Shown: positions 1 to 9,226 of the stretch, in pieces
Position numbering within the stretch: the first letter of the stretch is position 1
How the letters are laid out: each line of letters begins with the position of its first letter
Source: CBDDBK01 sp965225715
Lineage (GTDB): Bacteria; Bacteroidota; Bacteroidia; Cytophagales; Flammeovirgaceae
NCBI GenBank assembly: GCA_965225715.1
Contig: CBDDBK010000003.1
Span: 186,001 to 250,000, forward strand
Length of the DNA stretch: 64,000 bases
Direction of reading: 5' to 3'
Notes under the pieces: generated by a model
The model's input: the letters and a program-made list of their open reading frames with translations, nothing else
The model's database searches: none
Told to the model about the DNA's origin: nothing
Program-made: the position numbers and the translations under genes

Positions 1-1563
1 AAAACATTTACTTATGACGATGACAGCTATAAAAAGGAATTGGAGCGCATACGAAAAAAGTTTCTCCCTTTAGTAAAAATTTGTAAAGAATATGGAACGG
101 CTTTACGTATAGGTACTAACCATGGGTCTCTTTCTGACCGAATTATGAGTCGTTATGGCGATACACCTTTGGGGATGGTAGAATCTGCTTTAGAGTTTTT
201 GAGGATATGTGAGCAAGAACACTATTACAATATTATTTTATCTATGAAAGCCAGCAATACTCAAATTATGGTTCAAGCCTATCGCTTATTGGTTAAAAAG
301 ATAGACGAAGAAGGTTTAAAGCCTTACCCTTTACATCTTGGGGTTACAGAAGCTGGGGATGGACAAGAAGGACGTATCAAATCAGCACTTGGCATAGGGA
401 CTTTACTAGAAGATGGCTTAGGTGATACTATTCGAGTTTCTTTGACCGAAGAGCCTGAATATGAAATTCCGGTTGCTAACATCTTAGCCCAGCGTTACCA
501 AAAAATGCAATCTAATCCATCTTTTTTGTCTCCAATAGCCCATTTTTTAAAAGACCCTTATCAATATGAAATTCATGATACTCAAAATATACATCATATT
601 GGAGGGGCTAATCCACCTATTGTCATTAGTGACTGGAAACATTTAAAAAATTTTAAAGCATTAGATTTAAAGAGGTTAGGATACTACTATTTAGAAAATT
701 TAGATAAATGGGAAAGTCAAGATATAGCCGGAGATTTTATTTATTCAGGTACTTATCTTCCAGACTTTGAGTTTCCTAAACAACTCAAATTAATAGTTGA
801 TTCAACAGTTTGGAATTCAATATATTCATCAATACATACTTCTATTTTCCCTCTTTTTGATCAAGTAAACTTTTTTAAAACTCAAAAAAGACATAAAGAT
901 TTAAATTTTCTGATTTTAGAGGCATGTACCTTAGGTGAAAAATTATTAAGTAAACTCGAAGCTGAGACAAATACAGTTATTATTCTTAATTCTAGCACAA
1001 CCAATAGGCTAAAAAGTCTTCGAAATGCGGCACTTAATTTTATAAAATATAAGATTCGGCTTCCTGTTATTTTTAATATTGATTATTCTAATTTAGATTT
1101 TGAAAAACAAACCCTTTATGCTTCGGCAGATTTAGGCGCTTTGTTGATAGAGGGTTTAGGCGCTGGTATTATGTTAACAGATAAGCAAAGTGATTTTATA
1201 AAATCAGAACAACTCAATTCTTTGGCTTTCGGCATTTTACAAGCAGCACGCAGAAGAATTACAAAAACGGAATATATTTCTTGCCCCTCTTGTGGACGTA
1301 CACTTTTTGATTTACAAGAAACAACCGCCTTAATTCGCAGACATACCGAACATTTAAAAGGTATAAAAATTGGGATTATGGGTTGTATTGTTAATGGACC
1401 AGGCGAAATGGCTGATGCTGATTATGGGTATGTTGGCTCCGGAAAAGGGAAAATAACACTTTATAAAAATAAAGAAATTATTAAAAGTCAGGTACCCGCC
1501 CAACATGCTGTGGAAGAACTCATTAATATTATTAAAACTGATGGAGCATGGGTTGAGCCTTAA
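1..1563 (+). CDS. ispG: 4-hydroxy-3-methylbut-2-enyl diphosphate synthase, 5'-truncated by window edge
   Basis: IspG (GcpE) makes HMBPP in the cytosolic MEP pathway of isoprenoid synthesis, using a [4Fe-4S] cluster. The frame is open from base 1, so the true start lies outside the window. The visible part begins inside the TIM barrel, then has a long insert (roughly 540-1200), then the C-terminal cluster domain: CPSCGR (near 1282) and GIMGCIVNGPGEMADADYGYVG-type segment (near 1372-1435) hold the cluster cysteines and the usual NGPGE motif. The long form with an insert between barrel and cluster domain is usual in Bacteroidota, plants and Chlamydiae, while the E. coli form lacks it. Nothing suggests inactivation. 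No neighbour on the same strand follows closely. Confidence 0.95.
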   Translation, partial: KTFTYDDDSYKKELERIRKKFLPLVKICKEYGTALRIGTNHGSLSDRIMSRYGDTPLGMVESALEFLRICEQEHYYNIILSMKASNTQIMVQAYRLLVKKIDEEGLKPYPLHLGVTEAGDGQEGRIKSALGIGTLLEDGLGDTIRVSLTEEPEYEIPVANILAQRYQKMQSNPSFLSPIAHFLKDPYQYEIHDTQNIHHIGGANPPIVISDWKHLKNFKALDLKRLGYYYLENLDKWESQDIAGDFIYSGTYLPDFEFPKQLKLIVDSTVWNSIYSSIHTSIFPLFDQVNFFKTQKRHKDLNFLILEACTLGEKLLSKLEAETNTVIILNSSTTNRLKSLRNAALNFIKYKIRLPVIFNIDYSNLDFEKQTLYASADLGALLIEGLGAGIMLTDKQSDFIKSEQLNSLAFGILQAARRRITKTEYISCPSCGRTLFDLQETTALIRRHTEHLKGIKIGIMGCIVNGPGEMADADYGYVGSGKGKITLYKNKEIIKSQVPAQHAVEELINIIKTDGAWVEP

Positions 1564-1709
1564 TTGATAGGAGTATAAATTTTTTGTTTAAATAGTTAAA
1601 AATGAGGTACTATGAAGATAAAATTGAAGAAAATATCTTCACATTAATAGGTTTTTAGGCTAGACTTTAAGCTATTTTTATGAAAAAATCTTACTAATTT
1701 TAAATACTA

Positions 1710-2645
1710 TTAACTTTGGTAACCTTTAAAAATATTAAGATAATTGTTGTAGCGTTGTTCATGAATTTTACCTTCTTCTACTGCTTTAAGGATTGCGCAA
1801 TTGGGTTCATGAGAATGGGTACAGTTGTGAAATTTACAGTTTATTGAAAAAGTTTTAAATTCTCTAAAGTAACTTCCAATTTTTTGATAATCAATTCCTG
1901 TAAGTCCAAATTGTTTTAAGCCAGGTGTATCTATCACAAATCCTTTATTTTTCAAATTAAATATTTGAACAAAAGTTGTGGTATGTTTTCCTTTTTCATT
2001 GTATTTAGAAACCTCCGCCGTTTTTTGTTGGGCTTTAGGTGCTAATTTATTAATTAAGGTAGATTTTCCAACACCGGAGTTCCCAATAAATAAAGTTATT
2101 TTTTGGTCTAAGCGTTTTAAAAGTACTTCAATATCATTATCAGCTTTTAAAGCTGAAATTTGGTAACAAGGATAGCCGATTGATTCATATATTTTTTTTA
2201 CTTGATTTAGGCGTTGCAAATCTTTTTCTAAGAGGAGGTCTATTTTATTAAAAAGTAAAACAGCTGGAATATCAAAGGCTTCTAATTCAATCAAGATTCT
2301 ATCTATAAAGCCTAAAGGTGTTTTAGGCTGTTTTAAAGTAAGCATAATTAAAGCTAAATCAAGATTAGCAGCAATAACAAGTGTATAATGGGTATTGTGG
2401 GTGTGTTGGCGTTCTATACTATTTTTTCTTGGTTTTATACTATGAATGAGGGCTAAATTATCCGAGTTTAGAGTATAAAAAACATAATCTCCTACAGCAA
2501 TAGGATTAACCGCTTTCGATTTGGTATATTGCAACCTCCCGGAGAGTTTAGCATTGTAAATTTGGTTTGTATCAGGACATAAAATTTTGGAATCTCCACC
2601 TCGAAAAGTAATCACTAGCCCTAAAGCATTTTCAATATTTTTCAT
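1710..2645 (-). CDS. rsgA: Ribosome small subunit-dependent GTPase A
   Basis: RsgA (YjeQ/EngC) is a GTPase that helps mature the 30S ribosomal subunit. The 311-residue protein has an N-terminal OB-fold and then a circularly permuted GTPase domain: NKID (133-136, G4) precedes GNSGVGKST (188-196, P-loop) and DTPG (239-242, G3), the order that defines the family. The C-terminus has a zinc knuckle with C270, C275, H277 and C283. KGKHTTT (218-224) is the switch region. Its ATG overlaps the stop codon of the upstream porV gene as ATGA, so the two genes are probably co-transcribed and translationally coupled, though their functions are unrelated. Confidence 0.96.
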   Translation of the reverse strand: MKNIENALGLVITFRGGDSKILCPDTNQIYNAKLSGRLQYTKSKAVNPIAVGDYVFYTLNSDNLALIHSIKPRKNSIERQHTHNTHYTLVIAANLDLALIMLTLKQPKTPLGFIDRILIELEAFDIPAVLLFNKIDLLLEKDLQRLNQVKKIYESIGYPCYQISALKADNDIEVLLKRLDQKITLFIGNSGVGKSTLINKLAPKAQQKTAEVSKYNEKGKHTTTFVQIFNLKNKGFVIDTPGLKQFGLTGIDYQKIGSYFREFKTFSINCKFHNCTHSHEPNCAILKAVEEGKIHEQRYNNYLNIFKGYQS

Positions 2646-3793
2646 TTATTAGAAATAAAGCTTGTTCTTTCTTTACTTTCAAATTTTTGATCGATATTAA
2701 AAGCAAGGCTAAACTTGAAAGAATTATTAACAAATTCATTCTTAGGAGCTATGATATAAGATAAATCTATAGAAACAACATAGAAAATAAAACCTATACC
2801 TAAGGTTGCATAACTACCTGCAGTTTTACGTTTACTTTGACCCACATAACCGGCTCTCAGACTAAAAATATCATTGTATATGTAATTTAAACCTGTATTT
2901 AGGGTTATTTCTTGAAGTTCTTCACGAAATCCTCCGGGTGCATCAGAAAAAGATTCGTATAAAACTTCAAAACCGCTGGGATTTGGAACATTTGTATCAA
3001 GAGTACTTGGTACCAAAAACTTACTCACATCTGCCGCAAATATAAGTTTATGAATATCCTCTTTTACGCCTTCCAAAGCATAACCAATTTTAAAATTAGC
3101 AGGCAAATAACCTCTATCAGGGGTTGATAGTCCTAAATTACTAATAGATATACCGAGACTGGGTTTAATATTCCAGTCTTCTATCTGAAAGTCATTGCCT
3201 ACAAAATACATGCTTATTCCTAATATAGCTGATAAATCACGACTTTTAATAAAGCTTCCGGAATTTGTAGGACTAAATATATCGGCATAAATCAAACCTA
3301 AATCTACACTTAATGACAAATTATCCCTGACCTGTATAGCATAAGCTAGGTTAGTTGATGCCTCTACAGGTTGTGCTATGCCTGTTTGTTGTCCAATATT
3401 ATTCCTGAGTATTGTTGAACCACCATTATTATTATACCGTAAAGAGTAACCAAAAGTTTGATTTTTATTAATCTTTTTATGAAAAGATAAGTAAATAAGG
3501 TAAAAGTTACTTGCACTTGCAAAGTATGGAATATAGGATAGAGATAATCCTGTTTCCGCCTCTATAAAAGAAAGTTTAGAAGGATTAAAAAATATGCTGT
3601 TAGAATTGTCAGGAAGAGTTGCTACTCCCGTTTCTCCCATACCTCCACTTGAAGCGCTAGGATTTATAGTAACAAAAGGAAAACGATAAGTACCTTGAGC
3701 TTTTACTTTTTGATTTTGAAATGCTATTAACCCAAAAGTTAAACTGATAAATAAATATTGATAATATCCATTGAGATAGATTTTTTTTTGCAT
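2642..3793 (-). CDS. porV: Type IX secretion system outer-membrane protein PorV (LptO)
   Basis: PorV is a FadL-type outer-membrane beta-barrel that carries T9SS substrates from the SprA (Sov) translocon to the cell-surface attachment complex. The 383-residue protein has a signal peptide (about 1-32, ending KVKAQG) and the diagnostic N-terminal segment NPSASSGGMGETGVATLPD (about 44-62) followed by FFNPSKLSF, close to the motif in known PorV proteins. The rest is alternating beta-strands with aromatic girdles. PorQ and other PorV paralogues share this region, so PorQ is the main alternative, but the NPSAxxGGMGxxGVA form and length fit PorV better. It is followed by rsgA with a 4-base overlap. 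Three proteins with T9SS sorting domains in this window are its likely clients. Confidence 0.85.
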   Translation of the reverse strand: MQKKIYLNGYYQYLFISLTFGLIAFQNQKVKAQGTYRFPFVTINPSASSGGMGETGVATLPDNSNSIFFNPSKLSFIEAETGLSLSYIPYFASASNFYLIYLSFHKKINKNQTFGYSLRYNNNGGSTILRNNIGQQTGIAQPVEASTNLAYAIQVRDNLSLSVDLGLIYADIFSPTNSGSFIKSRDLSAILGISMYFVGNDFQIEDWNIKPSLGISISNLGLSTPDRGYLPANFKIGYALEGVKEDIHKLIFAADVSKFLVPSTLDTNVPNPSGFEVLYESFSDAPGGFREELQEITLNTGLNYIYNDIFSLRAGYVGQSKRKTAGSYATLGIGFIFYVVSIDLSYIIAPKNEFVNNSFKFSLAFNIDQKFESKERTSFISNK

Positions 3794-3929
3794 CTGGAAA
3801 CTTTAGTTAGTTAAAATTAATTGAACAATACAGACAAGATATTCAAATTGTCTTTATAAAATAAGTATGAAAAATCTATTATGGTATTGCTTCATATATT
3901 AGAATAATAAAATACTAAAAGTTAAAAAA

Positions 3930-4439
3930 TTACTTAATAATAGCCAGTATGTCTTCTTCGAGTGTTTTTTTCGGTATTTCTGTTATTCGACCTACTTCCT
4001 TACCGCGCTTATAAAATATAAAAGTTGGTACATATTTAATTTGAAGACCTTTCTCCTGACCTTCAATTGAATTTTTATTTCTATCTAATCCAAAAATTTT
4101 TACATCTTTATCGTTCAGCCCGATATTATCTAAAATTTTATAAAATTTTGGTATATCACGTTGACTATCCGAACACCAAGTCCCTATAAAAACAACAATA
4201 GTATACTTTTCTATGTTTTTTTTTATCCTTTTTAATATGATCTTATCAGGTATATAATCATTATAATTTTTTGAAAACCAAATATTGAAAGGCTCTTTTG
4301 TTAAAACATCTCTTGTTATCTGGCCGATAAATTGTTTATCTTTACTCTTTTCAATAAATTCAGTCGGATCTTCTTGTCCAATAATTTCAAATGTAAAAAT
4401 ACAAGCAGAAATAATAATAAGAAATTTTAATTTTTTCAT
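3930..4439 (-). CDS. Secreted thioredoxin-fold protein with single-cysteine WCSDS motif
   Basis: A 169-residue protein with a signal peptide (about 1-21, ending IIGQE) and a thioredoxin fold. The active-site region reads GTWCSDSQRDIPKF (about 86-99), so only the first cysteine of the CxxC motif is present and the second is replaced by Ser. The cis-Pro loop is visible as YVPTFIFYKRGKEVGRI (about 135-151). This WCSDSQ form recurs in Bacteroidota thioredoxin-like proteins and probably makes a monothiol oxidoreductase or a non-redox binding protein acting in the periplasm. No partner gene is evident. The IS element lies immediately upstream, so its promoter region may have been altered by the insertion. 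Confidence 0.75.
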   Translation of the reverse strand: MKKLKFLIIISACIFTFEIIGQEDPTEFIEKSKDKQFIGQITRDVLTKEPFNIWFSKNYNDYIPDKIILKRIKKNIEKYTIVVFIGTWCSDSQRDIPKFYKILDNIGLNDKDVKIFGLDRNKNSIEGQEKGLQIKYVPTFIFYKRGKEVGRITEIPKKTLEEDILAIIK

Positions 4440-4478
4440 ATAAGTCGTTATTGAGGTAACTAAAACAAATTTTTATTT

Positions 4479-4500
4479 ATAGTACCCGACACAAATAAAT
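4479..4500 (+). repeat. Left terminal inverted repeat of the IS element
   Basis: 22 bases starting atagtacccgac. They pair with the complement of 5733-5754 with one mismatch. They lie 48 bp beyond the transposase stop codon. Confidence 0.88.
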
Positions 4501-4548
4501 AAAAATTAGATTGGTTTTTAGGATAGATTGGCATAGTTTTATGTCATT

Positions 4549-5508
4549 TTAACTTGTATCATTAAAATGTTGATTTTGAATTTCTAAACGTTCTAAAGCC
4601 AAAAAACCTATTTGTATCAATGAATAATTTAGTTTTTTTGAACCCAGAAGATGCCATAGTAATTTATCCTTAGTGCAAACCCAAGTGCCAATCAATAAAA
4701 CACAGATATAAGCTAAAGCCATAACAATAATTAAATTGTCCAAATGCTTCGGTTTTTCAATTTGGCTCTTTTGTAAATGAAAGCCCTTAGTTTTCATATC
4801 CCTAAAAAGCGTCTCCGTTTTATAGCGTTTTGCATAACTAGAAGAAGCCCAGTGCCCATCATCCATATTTGTTATCAAATAAGTCAGCTTTCGCTTTTTG
4901 TTGGCACGGCTTATCAGCAAGTTATCCTTACGCCCATTGCTATCCTTAACATCAGAAATAAAAATCGGATTATTACTTGCATCCGTATCAATATCACGAG
5001 GCTGAAAAGGTTCAGAATAGTGATTATAAAAAACTCTATTACAACTTGTCCGACTCACAAATAGGCAGTTATTTTTCTCCAAAAAAGATCGAAAATTTGA
5101 ACCGTCAAATTCCCCATCGCCCAGTAAAACAACGCGACTGCTTATAGCTAAACCTTTTAAAGCCCGAAGGGCATTAGCCATCAGTTCAATGTGTCTATCT
5201 TCTTTAAAATTCCCTTTGGTCCCAGATTCTGAAAGCCAAACGAGCGGAATGACTTTATCCTTATATAAAAAACTGACCATGAGCGTTTTATTTTTTCCTG
5301 CATGCGTTCCGTCCATAAGTAAATAGATCTTTTCTCGGTCTTTATAAAAAGGTGTAAAAAACTGTAAAAACGGCAAATAATTATCTTCTGGCCTAATCCA
5401 TTTACTTGAAAGGAATCTTTCTATATTTCTTAAAACACTCATAATTCCATTTGAAGAGTCTATTTTAGACGCTATTTTAAGACCATGGCAATGCTTAGCT
5501 TTGCTCAT
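4549..5508 (-). CDS. IS4-type DDE transposase (DDE_Tnp_1), start uncertain
   Basis: 319 residues from the first ATG. The DDE residues are visible: D in YLLMDGTHAGK (about 82), D in VVLLGDGEFDG (about 151), and the glutamate in the Y-x2-R-x3-E-x6-K signature, YAKRYKTETLFRDMK (about 224-238), the mark of IS4-family transposases. The reading frame stays open for 50 further codons upstream (to 5658) and this stretch reads like protein (segments such as KPIQEFLKWAWNSQD and ILELRQAMSK), but has no ATG, GTG or TTG. Either translation starts at the internal ATG, giving a shortened N-terminus, or an atypical start (ATT/ATC/ATA) or frameshifted start is used. The catalytic core is complete, so activity cannot be excluded. 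Confidence 0.9.
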   Translation of the reverse strand: MSKAKHCHGLKIASKIDSSNGIMSVLRNIERFLSSKWIRPEDNYLPFLQFFTPFYKDREKIYLLMDGTHAGKNKTLMVSFLYKDKVIPLVWLSESGTKGNFKEDRHIELMANALRALKGLAISSRVVLLGDGEFDGSNFRSFLEKNNCLFVSRTSCNRVFYNHYSEPFQPRDIDTDASNNPIFISDVKDSNGRKDNLLISRANKKRKLTYLITNMDDGHWASSSYAKRYKTETLFRDMKTKGFHLQKSQIEKPKHLDNLIIVMALAYICVLLIGTWVCTKDKLLWHLLGSKKLNYSLIQIGFLALERLEIQNQHFNDTS

Positions 5509-5732
5509 AGCTTGTCTAAGTTCGAGTATTTTTTTTTGTCTATTTCGAAAACTCTTACTATCTTGGCTATTCCAAGCCCATTTCAGGAATTCTTGGATGG
5601 GTTTTTTTCTTTTTTCATAAAAGGAACTATAATCATTTAGTTCCTTTTTTCCAAACTTTTAGCCTATTTTAATTTTAAACTATTGATAATAAAAGTTTTA
5701 ACTGAAAAAAATAAAATCATGCCAAACTCAAA

Positions 5733-5754
5733 ATTTATTTGTGTCGGATACTAT
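5733..5754 (-). repeat. Right terminal inverted repeat of the IS element
   Basis: 22 bases, atttatttgtgtcggatact plus two more, complementary to 4479-4500 with one mismatch. The following stretch up to 5966 is very AT-rich and holds no gene that I can see. Confidence 0.88.
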
Positions 5755-5966
5755 ATTTTTATTTTATCTTTTTTTATTAAAAAATTAAAAAGATCGCTAA
5801 TAATAGGATAAATTTTTAATATAAAGCTTTAAATTTAAATATGAGTCTTAATGTAGAATAATTTGTATGTAAACAATTTAATAAGTGAATTTACTACAAA
5901 ATTTACCAAACTAATGTTAAAATATATTTTTTTTATAACAAATTGGTTTTTAGTAAATTAATTTTC

Positions 5967-6956
5967 TTAATTTATCATTAATTTGCCTACTACTTTTTCT
6001 ATTTTTATATCACTACATTTAAAATGTTTTTTTGGGCAAGATTTTCTACCATGTAAACCGCAAGGTTTACAATTTAATTGCTGCTCTGTTTGCACGATAT
6101 AAGATTTGGTTGAAAGTGGACTGAAGCCAAATTCAGGTATTGTTGAACAATATATCGCTGTTACAGGTGCATTCATCGCCGAAGCCAAATGAAGAGCAGC
6201 AGAATCATTAACAAAATTCATAACAGCATGCTTTATCAATGCAGCAGATTCTAAAAGGCTTAATCGACCTGCCATAATTTTGATTTTATTGGATGGGCTT
6301 TTTTCCAAAATTTGCTCACAAAACTTTACATCTAACCTACTGCCCAACAAATAAATAATATATTTCTCTTGACATGCCATGATCAACTCAAGCCACTTGT
6401 TTAAAGACCATTGTTTAGTATACCAAACTGATGTCGGAGCGATACAAATATAGGCTTCTTGAGTGGCTACTTTATTATAATCTTTTGTAGAAGGATATAA
6501 TTTGGGTTGAACGATCTTATTGTCTGTAAGCCTTTCTATAAGTGATAAGTTTCGATGAATCTCATGTTTTTTTATAACATCTTTACCAATTTGGTGTTTC
6601 AGTCGATGGTGGTAAAAAAAAGATAAAGGGTTTTTTTTGAAGCCTATTTTATGTTTAGCACCGGAAAAAACTGTTATTAACCCTGATGAAAAAAAACGAT
6701 GTATATTAATAACCCAATCATAATGCTCTGCACGTATATATTTTATAAGTTTGAATAAATTAAAATATTTGTTTTTTTGTTTATTAAAAATATGGATTTT
6801 ATGAATATATGGGTGATTTTCTAAAAGATGTTCATTACCATTAGACAGTAAAAAGTCTATATCCGCATTGGGATAAAATTGATGTAATTTTTCTATAACA
6901 GGTGTGCTTAAAATGACATCCCCTATAAAAGCAGTTTGAATAATTAAAATTTTCAT
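5967..6956 (-). CDS. Glycosyltransferase family 9 (heptosyltransferase-like)
   Basis: A 329-residue GT-B glycosyltransferase of the ADP-heptose:LPS heptosyltransferase type. The N-terminus MKILIIQTAFIGDVILSTP is the family signature for acceptor binding (IxxxxxxGDVxLxTP). The second domain contains APTSVWYTKQWSLNKW (about 173-188) and the donor-site segment FVNDSAALHLASAMNAPVTA (about 259-278) typical of GT9. It acts on lipopolysaccharide core or another surface glycan at the cytoplasmic face of the inner membrane. A short C-terminal cluster CKPCGLHGRKSCPKKHFKC may bind metal, and similar cysteine-rich tails occur in this family. The specific sugar cannot be told from sequence. It is transcribed alone, convergent with nothing and divergent from the acyl-CoA ligase gene. 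Confidence 0.9.
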   Translation of the reverse strand: MKILIIQTAFIGDVILSTPVIEKLHQFYPNADIDFLLSNGNEHLLENHPYIHKIHIFNKQKNKYFNLFKLIKYIRAEHYDWVINIHRFFSSGLITVFSGAKHKIGFKKNPLSFFYHHRLKHQIGKDVIKKHEIHRNLSLIERLTDNKIVQPKLYPSTKDYNKVATQEAYICIAPTSVWYTKQWSLNKWLELIMACQEKYIIYLLGSRLDVKFCEQILEKSPSNKIKIMAGRLSLLESAALIKHAVMNFVNDSAALHLASAMNAPVTAIYCSTIPEFGFSPLSTKSYIVQTEQQLNCKPCGLHGRKSCPKKHFKCSDIKIEKVVGKLMIN

Positions 6957-7139
6957 ATTTTTATTATATTATCAGAATTTTTTATATAGTTTTATAGGTA
7001 ATCTAAATGCTGAAAGAGTTACTATAGTATTTAAGTCATAAGATTGAAATCAAGGTAAACTAACTACGGATTTTAAATTTTAAAGTAAAAAAAGATAGTA
7101 CATTTATTATAAAGGTCCATCAATTTGTATTAAACTAAA

Positions 7140-9035
7140 ATGAATATGACCACTTACAAAGATAAATATAAAAGGATTTTTGACATTATTGATTATAGCT
7201 TTACCCAAAAACATACTTCAACTATTTATCAAAAAGAAAATGGAAAGTGGAAAGCACATTCACTTCAAGATTTTCAAAATACCATTAATAAGCTAAGTAT
7301 ATTCTTGCTGGAAAAAGGGGTTAAAAAAGGCGATGTCATTAGTGTTGTGGCTGGTAATTGTGTAGAATGGAATATTGTAGATGTTGCTACAAGTCAGGTA
7401 GGGGCTATTTTAGCACCGCTCTACCCTAATGATCATATTTCTAATTATCTTTTTATCTTAAACGATTCGAAAGCCAAGTTTCTATTTTCTGATAATTTAG
7501 AAATACTTAATAATATAAAAAATAAGAAACAAGAAGTTTCCGCCCTTGAAGATTTCTTTTTATTAAAAGATTCTCCAAATCAGGATTTGGGTTTTTTAAC
7601 TTTAAATGAAATTTGTAAAAACTATTCAGATGAACAATTTGCCAAATTAAAACAGGTAAAAGCCACAGTAGAAACAGATGATTTGTGTATTCTTACCTAT
7701 ACTTCAGGCACAACAGGATTACCTAAGGGCGTTATGCTAACCCATAAAAATATCTGTACCAATATTATAGGAATTTATGAAAGTGGTATAACTACTGTCT
7801 TTCAAAAACATGAAAATGAGGTTTTGCGTGCTTTAAGTTTTTTGCCTCTCTGTCATGTTTTTGAACGCACTGGTTTTTATTTCCTTATTCATAATAAAAT
7901 GCAAATTTATTATGCCGAAAGTTTAGAAAAGATAGCCGAAAATATTAAAGAAGTTAAACCTCATTATTTCCATTCTGTGCCTCGTTTGATTGAGAAAATT
8001 TATGATGCCATTATAGCTAAAGGTACTGCTTTGACAGGGTTAAAAAAGCGTTTATTTTTTTGGGCCTTAGATTTAACTAAAGTCTATGATGCAGATCATT
8101 TGAAACATTTTTTCTACCGTTGGCAATTAAAATTAGCTCGAAAACTAATTTTTTCCAAATGGCAAGAAGCCTTAGGTGGCTATGTGCGTTGTGTGCCTGT
8201 TGGAGCAGCAGCTCTTTCACCCAAGCTAGATCAGATATTTATGGCTGCAGGTATTCCTCTTTTAGCTGGTTATGGTCTTTCAGAAACATCGCCAGGAATT
8301 TCGGGCAACAATCTGAATAAAGGTTGTTATTTATTGGGGACGGTCGGAAAGCTGTTTGCTATTGAAAGTTTGGAAGTTAAAATTGATCCTGTAGAGGGCT
8401 ATCCAGAAGGCGAAGGTGAAATTATAGTTCGAGGCAATGTAGTTACTAAAGGCTATTATAACAATGAAAAAGCAACTCAAGAGGCTATTCGAAATGGTTG
8501 GTTTCATACTGGTGATATTGGAGTTTTTGTGAACCCTAAAAATGAAATTATTGTTAAAGATAGCGATTCCTCATTTACCCCGGAAGACCAAGCCTTTTTA
8601 AAAATTACAGGACGTAAGAAAGAAATATTTAAGACTTCTGGCGGAAAGTATATTGTTCCAGATAAAATAGAAGATAAACTTAAAGAATCCATTTATATAG
8701 AACAAGCAATAGCTATTGGAGAAAATAGAAAGCATCCTTCGGCGCTTATTGTTCCTAATTTTGAAGCCATCTCTACTTATTGCAAAGAAAATAATCTTTT
8801 ACAAGGTATTTCTAAAACTGAAGATATTGTCAGAAACGATAATATTATAAACTTATTTCAAAGTCAAATAGAACATTGTAACCAGTTTTTAGCTAGATTT
8901 GAACAGGTGAAAAAAATAGTTGTTTTACCTCATGTATGGTCTATTGAAACAGGCGAACTGACCCCAACAATGAAGATCAAAAGACGAACTATAAAAGATA
9001 AATATAAAGATATTATTGATAAATTGTATCAATAA
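7140..9035 (+). CDS. Long-chain acyl-CoA synthetase (AMP-forming)
   Basis: A 631-residue ANL-superfamily enzyme that activates fatty acids to acyl-AMP and then acyl-CoA. The P-loop signature YTSGTTGLPKG is at 187-197. Downstream come GYGLSETSPG (about 378-387), GWFHTGDIG (about 455-463) with the adenylate-binding Asp, and KITGRKKEIFKTSGGKYI (about 484-501) with the hinge and catalytic lysine of the C-terminal lid. The length and the NxxNLNKG insertion fit the FadD15-type long-chain synthetases common in Bacteroidota. No signal peptide is present; it is cytosolic or membrane-peripheral. It is a single-gene unit bounded by a perfect hairpin just after the stop. Confidence 0.94.
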   Translation: MNMTTYKDKYKRIFDIIDYSFTQKHTSTIYQKENGKWKAHSLQDFQNTINKLSIFLLEKGVKKGDVISVVAGNCVEWNIVDVATSQVGAILAPLYPNDHISNYLFILNDSKAKFLFSDNLEILNNIKNKKQEVSALEDFFLLKDSPNQDLGFLTLNEICKNYSDEQFAKLKQVKATVETDDLCILTYTSGTTGLPKGVMLTHKNICTNIIGIYESGITTVFQKHENEVLRALSFLPLCHVFERTGFYFLIHNKMQIYYAESLEKIAENIKEVKPHYFHSVPRLIEKIYDAIIAKGTALTGLKKRLFFWALDLTKVYDADHLKHFFYRWQLKLARKLIFSKWQEALGGYVRCVPVGAAALSPKLDQIFMAAGIPLLAGYGLSETSPGISGNNLNKGCYLLGTVGKLFAIESLEVKIDPVEGYPEGEGEIIVRGNVVTKGYYNNEKATQEAIRNGWFHTGDIGVFVNPKNEIIVKDSDSSFTPEDQAFLKITGRKKEIFKTSGGKYIVPDKIEDKLKESIYIEQAIAIGENRKHPSALIVPNFEAISTYCKENNLLQGISKTEDIVRNDNIINLFQSQIEHCNQFLARFEQVKKIVVLPHVWSIETGELTPTMKIKRRTIKDKYKDIIDKLYQ

Positions 9036-9045
9036 TAAGGTACAT

Positions 9046-9080
9046 AGTCATATCTCAAAAAAGGTTTTTGAGATAACTAT
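9046..9080 (+). terminator. Perfect hairpin after the acyl-CoA ligase gene
   Basis: TATCTCAAAAA (9051-9061), loop AGG, TTTTTGAGATA (9065-9075): 11 bp of perfect pairing. Beyond a two-base bulge, ATAGT pairs with ACTAT, adding five more. There is no strong T-tract after it. The outer sequence resembles the ends of the dispersed intergenic repeats described below, so this may be a folded-back copy of one. Confidence 0.5.
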
Positions 9081-9226
9081 ATAATTGAACAGGTGCTTAA
9101 ATATATAAAAAGTGTCTAAAAGTAGTTATTAGATTCTTAAATGCCATTCTATAATTAGTTTAAAATTATAAAAAATCAGAATTTTATATTTCTTTTTACA
9201 TCTTATAATTTTGCTGAGTTAAACTT

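Larger units (their letters stand above)
4469..5764. mobile_element. IS4-family-type insertion sequence, apparently complete, with target duplication
   Basis: The element proper runs from 4479 to 5754 (1276 bp). Its ends are 22-bp inverted repeats, atagtacccgacacaaataa at the left and the complement at the right with a single mismatch (ccc versus tcc). It is flanked directly on both sides by the same 10 bases, ATTTTTATTT (4469-4478 and 5755-5764), which fits the 9-12 bp target duplications of IS4-type elements, though in AT-rich DNA part of the match could be chance. It carries one transposase gene on the minus strand. Intact ends and a preserved duplication suggest recent insertion. It sits between a thioredoxin-like gene and a glycosyltransferase gene and interrupts no recognisable gene. 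Confidence 0.88.

Noticed and set aside
9051..9075. CRISPR-like or riboswitch interpretation of the perfect hairpin
   Set aside because: A single inverted repeat without spacers or conserved aptamer features; a terminator or folded repeat explains it better.
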